A stretch of 23,430 bases of DNA from a virus, in IMG/VR virus record IMGVR_UViG_3300018083_000114, positions 1-23,430 of that record; one strand, written 5' to 3'. The position numbers and the translations under genes were made by a program. The notes below the pieces were generated by a model. The model worked only from the letters and a program-made list of their open reading frames with translations. It made no database searches and was not told the DNA's origin. This document shows, piece after piece, positions 15,641 through 21,195 of the stretch (positions are counted from its first letter, which is position 1; every line of letters begins with the position of its first letter).

Positions 15641-16319
15641 TTTTTAATTGTGATTGCATTTGTAAATACTTATTTAGATTCGGGTCAGGCCCGGAAATTT
15701 CTTTATGGCATAGAGCCTCAATTATTTCTTCTTTTTCTTCTTTGGAAAGTTGCTCCAGGTCTGAAATAATACGGGACTTTCTAAGTGCTGCTGGATCTGC
15801 TGGAATGTGCACTATACTCCACTCTACAAGTGACTGACCAGGGAAATTCAGTAGATAATCCGTGATTTCTTTCTTGTCATTTCGAATTACTTCTGACTTG
15901 ATCGGTCCCGTAGGAAGAACTCCAACAGAGGAGGAGTTAAGAGAGCCGAAAATGATCTTTCTAAAAACTTTGTCTGCAGTGGCGTTCAGTTCAGCAGGTT
16001 CGAAAGTAACTTTGCTCATTACAACTTTCTTTCCTTTAAATGTATCCATCCATGCCGTTGCTTTTCCTATTACGTCATCAGGATTAGGAGGTAAGAACAT
16101 ATTATCACCATATAGATTATGCTGATAACCTACAATAGGGTTAGAGTTGAAACTATCTAAGTCCCAAGAGTCCCAATTGTAAATAAATTTGTTCCTATGG
16201 CTTCTTCCTGTGGCTTCAGAGGCTATAACGAAAGTTATCTCCCGTGTTGATTCAACAGTCTCTTTCTCTATTTGAGCTTCAAATGTTGATCGATGATATT
16301 TAATTGACGTGGTGTCCAT
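15621..16319 (-). CDS. Prohead maturation serine protease (HK97 gp4-like, U35 family)
   Basis: 232 aa. 'FVIASEATGRSHRNKFIYNW' opens the fold, 'FNSNPIVGYQHN' holds the likely catalytic His, 'IFGSLNSSSVGVLP' the likely catalytic Ser, and 'LVEWSIVHIPADPAALR' is the conserved 'L.EvS.V..PAnp.A' strand of the family. It cleaves the capsid scaffolding domain inside the prohead. It lies between portal and capsid, as in HK97, and overlaps both by 20 nt. The C-terminus (SQLKNGQIKK) is encoded by the 14-bp element that precedes the capsid start. Confidence 0.92.
   Translation of the reverse strand: MDTTSIKYHRSTFEAQIEKETVESTREITFVIASEATGRSHRNKFIYNWDSWDLDSFNSNPIVGYQHNLYGDNMFLPPNPDDVIGKATAWMDTFKGKKVVMSKVTFEPAELNATADKVFRKIIFGSLNSSSVGVLPTGPIKSEVIRNDKKEITDYLLNFPGQSLVEWSIVHIPADPAALRKSRIISDLEQLSKEEKEEIIEALCHKEISGPDPNLNKYLQMQSQLKNGQIKK
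15641..15654 (-). promoter_or_regulatory. Shared 14-bp leader element (copy before major capsid gene)
   Basis: ATCACAATTAAAAA on the minus strand, abutting the capsid ATG. The same 14 bases precede the major tail gene. In both places the element is also coding: it gives Ser-Gln-Leu-Lys at the C-terminus of two unrelated upstream proteins, which suggests selection on the nucleotides. An enhancer of translation initiation is the simplest reading; a promoter is an alternative. Confidence 0.45.
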
Positions 16320-17565
16320 TTAATTTTGATATTGGTGCTGTTGGTATTACTTCAGTCTCCATTTTCTTCCTTAGTGCTTCAATCCCCTCCTCATCACCCA
16401 TCGTCATGGCCCCTTGAATTAAAGGCACTTCTCCACCCTTGTAAGGATTCAAATCTTCGTATTCACGAGCCTCATTTCGAGTCATCACGCCAGTATTAAC
16501 CATAGATTGATAGAATGATTGTCTCGACGCGATATCCCCGCGAAGCAGGCCGTTCATATTAAATTTCGTGTATGTGTTAGCCTTCTCCTTTTCGAAGAAT
16601 AGCTTCATGTTGTTCTCTAATTCTAGATTTCTACAGATAGGAGTAACAGTGTGTTTAGCGTAGACTAGATCCATCTGCTCCGCATTTGAAAAAGTGGATC
16701 TTTCCAGGTCCTGTACGAACTGTGGAGGCATCTGCCAAATCCCCAGCAGGTCGGTTTTGTTCTGTCTCTTGGAGATAGCGAAAGCGCTTTCATCAGCAGT
16801 GCTCATTAGCTGCTGATACTTGAACCCACCGTCTAAAACTCTAACGTCGCCAGCCCTGGCCCCCTGCCATGCGTTTTTATTTTGCGTTTTCTGCTCTGGA
16901 GTTAATGACTTCTCGGTACTTAGAATCCCCGGAGGCTGTATACCCATTAAAATTGCCGAGTACCGATCTAACTTTAGAGCCATACCTATAGTATTGGCGT
17001 TTTCCATCACTGGCGACCGTCCACAGACACCATCCCACGAATAAAATCGGTAGTGAAGCACATTCCTTCCAGGAACCTGATCGCCGTTGTAGGTGTAAAA
17101 TACATCTCCGTCCTCGAATGTTATAGTAACTTCCCATGGCTCCCATATATGCAGAGCTACCGGATTCTGTCTTGAGTCCCGCTGAATGAAAGCGTATGCG
17201 TTACCCCAAATGTCAACATGGAGCATTAAAGTCTTCCAGAAATTAGCCGCCGTCATATACGAATTGGGCTGATCGTGAAGCAGGTAATAAGCGTAATGAT
17301 CTACTAGAATTTCCTTCTTCCCTTTGCTTTCTTCAATGACACTACAGGGAAGGGAAGCTATAGTATTACCGCGAACGTTGACTGCGGAGTAGATAGTAGG
17401 ATTCTTTAACGCCGTCCTAGGGGTTACTACTTCATCGGTGAAATTATCAGTTGAATAAAACGAGTTAATTATACCCGCCCTGACATCCATAATAGCGTCG
17501 TACCAATTACTTTTGGATGTCTCCCAAATATTATCGTTAAACCACTTTTGCAGTTTCCCCGGCAT
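16300..17565 (-). CDS. Portal protein (HK97 gp3-like)
   Basis: 421 aa from the ATG at 17565; an upstream in-frame TTG at 17619 would add 18 residues, but the sequence from 'MPGKLQKWFNDNIW' on is the expected start. Portal marks are 'NPTIYSAVNVRGNTIASLPC', 'HDQPNSYMTAANFWKTLMLH', 'GNAYAFIQRD', 'HYRFYSWDGVCGRSPV' and 'SNAEQMDLVYAKHTVTPICR'. It forms the dodecameric DNA channel at one capsid vertex and contacts terminase. It is the first gene of the head operon after the terminator region and is divergent from the 58-aa plus-strand gene. A promoter for it is expected between 17566 and 17652; no clear TAnnTTTG (-7) box was found. Confidence 0.93.
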   Translation of the reverse strand: MPGKLQKWFNDNIWETSKSNWYDAIMDVRAGIINSFYSTDNFTDEVVTPRTALKNPTIYSAVNVRGNTIASLPCSVIEESKGKKEILVDHYAYYLLHDQPNSYMTAANFWKTLMLHVDIWGNAYAFIQRDSRQNPVALHIWEPWEVTITFEDGDVFYTYNGDQVPGRNVLHYRFYSWDGVCGRSPVMENANTIGMALKLDRYSAILMGIQPPGILSTEKSLTPEQKTQNKNAWQGARAGDVRVLDGGFKYQQLMSTADESAFAISKRQNKTDLLGIWQMPPQFVQDLERSTFSNAEQMDLVYAKHTVTPICRNLELENNMKLFFEKEKANTYTKFNMNGLLRGDIASRQSFYQSMVNTGVMTRNEAREYEDLNPYKGGEVPLIQGAMTMGDEEGIEALRKKMETEVIPTAPISKLNGHHVN

Positions 17566-17652
17566 AATTGCCGTGAATGAGGAAATTTTTTCCAGTGTTA
17601 CTGTGGTAAGAATTACCAAATTTGGATAAATTGCCTAAACCTTACGTTAAAT

Positions 17653-17829
17653 ATGGCTAAAACCCTGTTCGAAGTTTTCAACGAAGACTTTTCTAAGGAG
17701 ATAAAAAAAGCAAGGAACTATCCAGAAGCATACGAAAAAGCTACCGAAAAATTTGAGCTAAATCATGGCTTCACTCCTTTCAATTCATACGAAACATTCA
17801 GGAGGAAAAAGAAAAAGCCCCGTGATTAG
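17653..17829 (+). CDS. Small plus-strand hypothetical protein (58 aa)
   Basis: The only supported plus-strand gene. ATG 17653 to TAG 17829 encodes a 58-aa, highly charged protein beginning MAKTLFEVFNEDFSKEIKKA, with 'YPEAYEKATEKFELNHGF' and a basic tail 'RRKKKKPRD'. The Tyr/Phe-Glu-Lys spacing reads like a helical pair with good coding character, and I recall similar short proteins in Bacteroidota phages and prophages, but no function is known to me. It is divergent from portal and convergent with the amidotransferase gene, and its stop codon falls in the loop of the terminator hairpin at 17814-17838. It may be transcribed apart from the late block; the palindrome CCAAATTTGG lies about 28 nt upstream. 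Confidence 0.6.
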   Translation: MAKTLFEVFNEDFSKEIKKARNYPEAYEKATEKFELNHGFTPFNSYETFRRKKKKPRD

Positions 17830-17838
17830 TGAGGCTTT
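17814..17838. terminator. Intrinsic terminator hairpin between convergent genes
   Basis: Stem AAAGCC with GGCTTT around a 13-nt loop. Read on the minus strand, the stem is followed by a T-rich tract (TTTTTCTTTTTCC region), a good stop for the operon that ends with the amidotransferase gene. Read on the plus strand, it is followed by CTTTG, a weaker stop for the 58-aa gene. The 3' end of that gene runs through it. Confidence 0.55.
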
Positions 17839-17942
17839 CTTTGATTAGTTTGGGGTCTTCCAACCCCGCGTCCGAGCCTTGCGGCTATGTTCCTTCGCGC
17901 CGGATTGCGGCATGCGCTTTTACAAATATAAAAAATCGTGCC
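17839..17942. other. Intergenic stretch with three consecutive GC-rich hairpins
   Basis: No open frame is supported. Three inverted repeats follow each other: GGGGT/ACCCC (17852-17867), AGCC/GGCT with a 4-nt loop (17875-17886), and GCGC/GCGC enclosing a shorter stem (17897-17917), the last followed on the plus strand by TTTT. It is GC-rich against AT-rich flanks. It could be a compound terminator, a small structured RNA or a processing site. It does not fold as a tRNA by eye. Confidence 0.4.
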
Positions 17943-19064
17943 CTATTTACAATATTTGTGATATGCAGTCGTTGGGAACACTCCCAGCTTAGTCAACAAC
18001 CATAAAACAGGCTTCCATGCTTTGTAATTATACCCGCCGTATATCTTGCGTTCACGTATTGGCGACATATCAGCGAGTCTTAATATACGATCTTTGTCAG
18101 GTCCAAGTAAGTCAAGATTAAATTCGCTCTTGTCTTCCAGAAATTCTCTCGCTTGAAACTTTGTTAAGGTTCCTTCACGGATTTGAGCTGATAGATAGGT
18201 TTTACGTTTGTCAATGTGAAACTTTCTTGGTAATAGATGCCCTCCAACGTACCAAGTATAAATGTTTTCGGTATGCTTCGCACCGTAGGACTGCCAGCCC
18301 CAAGCGTATAGTTGATTGAGTATAGGTCCTCGATCAATCTTCTCATAGTGGAACGGCCTGATTTGTTTTATGCCTAAAATCCCTGCCCATATTTGGTGCC
18401 ATATGGTTAATATAGGATAATTCTGTAGTTTCTGGCCAGAATACAGCGTGTAAATATTGGAAAGGTACTTGCCGTCTATGCGCGACCACTTCGCCGGGCT
18501 AGATCCTTCCTCCCTGAATGAATGGCCGTTGAAAATGTACTTTATACCGTATTGCTTGCAGGCCTGATCCATCAACCGGGCCATGATTACGTCATTAGTT
18601 ATGTCAGCATCAGGAACACCCGCCCAAAGTAGCGAATCGTTGATCGTGTCGTATTCTTTTTTATTTGTAAAGTACCGGATGAAGTCTACACTAAGATTTT
18701 TTACAAGTACCGATATATTATTATTTGCTTCCGGAACGTTCCAATGATTATCAAAGTGAATGACTAGCGGTCTAAGGCCCCATACTTTAACCGTTAAATA
18801 CAGTAAAATACTGGAGTCTTCCCCGCCACTGATACCAACTAAACAATCATATTTTTTACCTTTGCCCTTCTTTTTAATCCGGTCCACTACGTTAATAAAC
18901 GGTTCCCGCGCCTGATTTCTTAGCTGTCCCTGGAGTTTACAATATTCGCAAATCCCGTCGTCGTGGATCTTTGCAAATGACGAATCGAACAGGCATGTTT
19001 TGCACTCCGTCTTGTGTCGAAGTTGTTGGATTTTAAGGGTGAGTTCTTGAGCTAAGTTTTTCAT
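17943..19064 (-). CDS. N-acetyl-sugar amidotransferase (PseA/WbpG-like, PP-loop ATPase)
   Basis: 373 aa from the ATG at 19064, which overlaps the upstream stop as ATGA; an ATG four codons earlier (19076) is the alternative, and residue numbers here count from it. A zinc-ribbon of four Cys (CKTC near 25-28, CEYC near 43-46) precedes the PP-loop 'VGISGGEDSS' (SGGxDS, 83-88). Further family marks are 'NGHSFREEG' (183-191), 'YAWGWQSYGAKHTENIYTWY' and 'LPRKFHIDKRKTYLSAQI'. The family uses ATP to activate a sugar N-acetyl group and ammonia from glutamine to make an acetamidino sugar, as in pseudaminic acid derivatives or LPS amino-uronates. No HisH/HisF-like partner is visible in the window. It is the last gene of the cassette after the large terminase. 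Family assignment is strong; the sugar substrate is unknown. Confidence 0.85.
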   Translation of the reverse strand: MKNLAQELTLKIQQLRHKTECKTCLFDSSFAKIHDDGICEYCKLQGQLRNQAREPFINVVDRIKKKGKGKKYDCLVGISGGEDSSILLYLTVKVWGLRPLVIHFDNHWNVPEANNNISVLVKNLSVDFIRYFTNKKEYDTINDSLLWAGVPDADITNDVIMARLMDQACKQYGIKYIFNGHSFREEGSSPAKWSRIDGKYLSNIYTLYSGQKLQNYPILTIWHQIWAGILGIKQIRPFHYEKIDRGPILNQLYAWGWQSYGAKHTENIYTWYVGGHLLPRKFHIDKRKTYLSAQIREGTLTKFQAREFLEDKSEFNLDLLGPDKDRILRLADMSPIRERKIYGGYNYKAWKPVLWLLTKLGVFPTTAYHKYCK

Positions 19065-19792
19065 ATGTTTAACCATTCATGTTTATGATCCAGATTACGC
19101 CAAACCTTTTCAGCTAAATTAACACTTCGATGTCCGATAAATTGAGTCTCATCTTCAATCGCTTTCACTACGTCGTTTATAGAATCCCAAGGTATGCAGT
19201 TTGGTAAATCGAAAACATTAGTTACCACCTTCAACCCACGCAATCCCATTTCTATTATCGTACCGCCACCCCCTGCAAATTCAGAAAGACACAATCCAAT
19301 ATAGCAATCTTTGTAATGAAAATCTCCTATTCCGTTTCTCCATTGTGCTTGTGTAAAGGTTCCATCACCAATTAAAATCTCATAACCTCCACACCGTAGT
19401 TCGTCGATGATTTTTTTTCCGTGATAGTCTGGCGCTGATGCCGGGCAATAGGCGTAGATCTTTTTACCCAGTACTTGTGGTTTCTGCTCATTAAGGAATG
19501 CAGCCGGTTTTACTAATTTGCAATCCTCATCAAATGATAAAATACGTTTGGCAACTTTCGGATGAGCCGTGACGTTCCTGTGAGGAAAATCATTTGAATC
19601 TAAAGCATCCTGACCAGTCCAAAACACTGTCTGTTGCCCGTGGTGCATAGCCGCTAATGTAAAGTCTTCATATCGGTACATTCCAAAAAATACACAAGGA
19701 TTACCAAGGCAATTATAATCATCCAACTTATAAACCTCATGAAAGGGAAAATCCATTACGCTTTTACTGACATAGCCTTGAGATATCCTCAT
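19061..19792 (-). CDS. GT-B-like glycosyltransferase
   Basis: 243 aa. The C-terminal half reads as a GT-B nucleotide-sugar domain: 'KKIYAYCPASAPDYHGKKII' strand and helix, 'GGYEILIGDGTFTQ', 'YKDCYIGLCLSEFAGGGGTI' with the Gly-rich/acidic 'EFAGGGGTIIEM' loop and 'GLKVVTNVFDLPNCIPW'. The N-terminal half is short, so it is a compact or partial GT-B enzyme. The present start is ATG 19792, which falls just after the inserted HNH gene; the ancestral start may be the ATG at 20408, giving MKTSK joined to ISQGYVSKSV if the insert is removed. The end overlaps the amidotransferase start as ATGA, so the two are co-translated. Glycosyltransferase is inferred from fold marks; donor and acceptor are unknown. 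Confidence 0.65.
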   Translation of the reverse strand: MRISQGYVSKSVMDFPFHEVYKLDDYNCLGNPCVFFGMYRYEDFTLAAMHHGQQTVFWTGQDALDSNDFPHRNVTAHPKVAKRILSFDEDCKLVKPAAFLNEQKPQVLGKKIYAYCPASAPDYHGKKIIDELRCGGYEILIGDGTFTQAQWRNGIGDFHYKDCYIGLCLSEFAGGGGTIIEMGLRGLKVVTNVFDLPNCIPWDSINDVVKAIEDETQFIGHRSVNLAEKVWRNLDHKHEWLNI

Positions 19793-20318
19793 GGTATATT
19801 GATTTGAATCTTTGTTTGAAAATATTTTCAGGCTTAATAATTAAATCAACGTCATTAAGACAAGCAAATTCACCGTGATGTATTTTTGCGGCAATATTGT
19901 AGGCTTCGGCCGCTTCGCATTCTCTTTTGAAATACCCTAGCTCTATTGTTTTGCCATGCGAAAAAATCTTTGACCTCCAACGCCCAACCGATTTGTTAAA
20001 ATTGATTCCTTTGTAAATGGATTTGGCGGATTTTTTAAGTTTTCGCGAGTTCCTTATGTTTTCAGCAAACGTACAAATCCTTAAATTAGACTTACTGTTA
20101 TTTAATACGTTATGATCCTTATGGTCAACTATCCCGGTTGGATTACCCATTATTAACCTGTGTAAATTAACCTGTTTACCTTTAGAATCTTTAGATACAA
20201 CGTAGTGCCTATCTTGCCTACCTCCACCAATATGCCACCGATAATGTTTTACTAACTCATAATCCTCATCATCAATAATAGCGTAGTTAACTTTCCTTGT
20301 GTTTAATTTTAATTCCAT
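19764..20318 (-). CDS. HNH homing endonuclease with AP2 DNA-binding domain
   Basis: 184 aa from the ATG at 20318. 'IIDDEDYELVKHYRWHI' is the usual N-terminal fold of phage HNH proteins, 'VNLHRLIMG', 'IVDHKDHNVLNNSKSNLRIC' give the HNH motif, and 'SIYKGINFNKSVGRWRSKIF', 'GYFKRECEAAEAYNIAAKIH' and 'GEFACLN' form an AP2 domain. It makes a DNA break that spreads the element to allelic sites. An in-frame upstream ATG (20408) would add 30 residues (MKTSKICLVILCLLHFRAVG...) that do not look like HNH sequence; these are more likely the 5' end of the interrupted glycosyltransferase gene plus element leader. It overlaps the start of the next gene by 29 nt. Confidence 0.85.
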   Translation of the reverse strand: MELKLNTRKVNYAIIDDEDYELVKHYRWHIGGGRQDRHYVVSKDSKGKQVNLHRLIMGNPTGIVDHKDHNVLNNSKSNLRICTFAENIRNSRKLKKSAKSIYKGINFNKSVGRWRSKIFSHGKTIELGYFKRECEAAEAYNIAAKIHHGEFACLNDVDLIIKPENIFKQRFKSIYHEDISRLCQ

Positions 20319-20328
20319 AAAAAATGTA

Positions 20329-20389
20329 GCCCCGCTAAACTGTGGCGTTCCAACAGCACGAAAGTGCAAGAGGCACAGAATAACGAGGC
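20329..20389 (-). other. Nested inverted repeats at the 5' edge of the HNH element
   Basis: Three nested pairs are visible on the minus strand: GCCTCG with CGGGGC (one U-G pair), then CTGTG with CACAG, then GCAC with GTGC around a 4-nt loop. On the plus strand the inner loop reads GAAA, but the outer stem then has a C-A mismatch. It lies between the ATG at 20408 and the HNH start, and may be an intron or element leader RNA or a translational control of the endonuclease. No ribozyme core was identified. Confidence 0.4.
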
Positions 20390-20404
20390 ATATTTTTGAT
20401 GTTT

Positions 20405-21193
20405 TCATTTGTCAGAACGCACTTCTAATGTACACAACGATTTTATTAGTTCCAATGCCTCAGGAAAGTTTTGTAATAGAAACTCCTCTACATTATATAA
20501 CTTCTTGCTAGGAAGTATTCCTAAATAATGGTCAGCGAATTTATGTTTCTGTGGCCATAGGTTAGTGGATAGGCTCAAAGCAACTATGTTTTTATTGTCT
20601 ACAAGGTGTATACGGGCTGCATGTATACTGCTAATGTCCTGCATAGAATTGTCTAAACTACTCTCTAAACGCTCTTTAAACGGTTTGAACTGTATACGGT
20701 CTAACAGTTGCCGGCCGAGCATCCGCCCAATGCCGATACTTTCGCCCCTCCGTTGATTTATATATCCCGGCCAACAGCATAAAAGCGGATCTTCACAGAC
20801 GTGAAGTAGGTGCATTCCAGGAACGCCGACTAAATCGTAACTTTCTAAATAGGGCCGCATGATCGGAATCCAATTATCTGAAAGCCAATCAGAGCTTCCC
20901 ACGAATAAGCAAGCATCAGGGTCAAACTGTCGCGCAGCTTCAAAACTTTTATTCCATTTAAACCCTAGCGGATTATTCCTGGCCTGTACCCACACTGCCC
21001 CGGCACGTTCACAGACTTCCCGGTCTTTAGGATCGTGCCCTGCACAAATTACTTTATAACATCCGTTCTTTTCGTACAGTCTACGAATTGTAAGTTCCAA
21101 CAATGGAAGCCTACCTAGTACAGCAAGACAAGCCACAACCCTAAATTGTGGAGGCTGTGCCATTCCTAAATCGTCATCGGGGTTTATTCTCAT
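20405..21193 (-). CDS. GT-A-like glycosyltransferase downstream of large terminase
   Basis: 262 aa from ATG 21193, three bases after the terminase stop; an in-frame TTG at 21202 is less likely. 'RVVACLAVLGRLPLLELTIRR' (written here as the first strand and helix), 'NNPLGFKWN' (73-81) and 'ACLFVGSSDWLSDNW' (about 94-108) match the GT-A pattern seen in the gene at 12797-13516, and 'NIVALSLSTNLWPQKHKF' parallels that gene's C-terminal 'VAIGLKSDVNIWPFEK'. The metal-site region is S-S-D-W instead of S-D-D. Its stop overlaps the ATG at 20408 as ATGA. It is the first gene of the sugar cassette. Target unknown; host surface or virion glycosylation are the main options. Confidence 0.7.
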   Translation of the reverse strand: MRINPDDDLGMAQPPQFRVVACLAVLGRLPLLELTIRRLYEKNGCYKVICAGHDPKDREVCERAGAVWVQARNNPLGFKWNKSFEAARQFDPDACLFVGSSDWLSDNWIPIMRPYLESYDLVGVPGMHLLHVCEDPLLCCWPGYINQRRGESIGIGRMLGRQLLDRIQFKPFKERLESSLDNSMQDISSIHAARIHLVDNKNIVALSLSTNLWPQKHKFADHYLGILPSKKLYNVEEFLLQNFPEALELIKSLCTLEVRSDK

Positions 21194-21195
21194 AT

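Noticed and set aside
17616-17625. 10-bp palindrome CCAAATTTGG upstream of the plus-strand gene as an operator
   Set aside because: Single short copy, AT-rich core, no repressor in the window; kept only as a note in the gene entry.
19817-19830. Perfect 14-bp palindrome TGAAAATATTTTCA at the end of the HNH gene
   Set aside because: Very AT-rich and inside coding sequence; could arise by chance and has no second copy that I saw.
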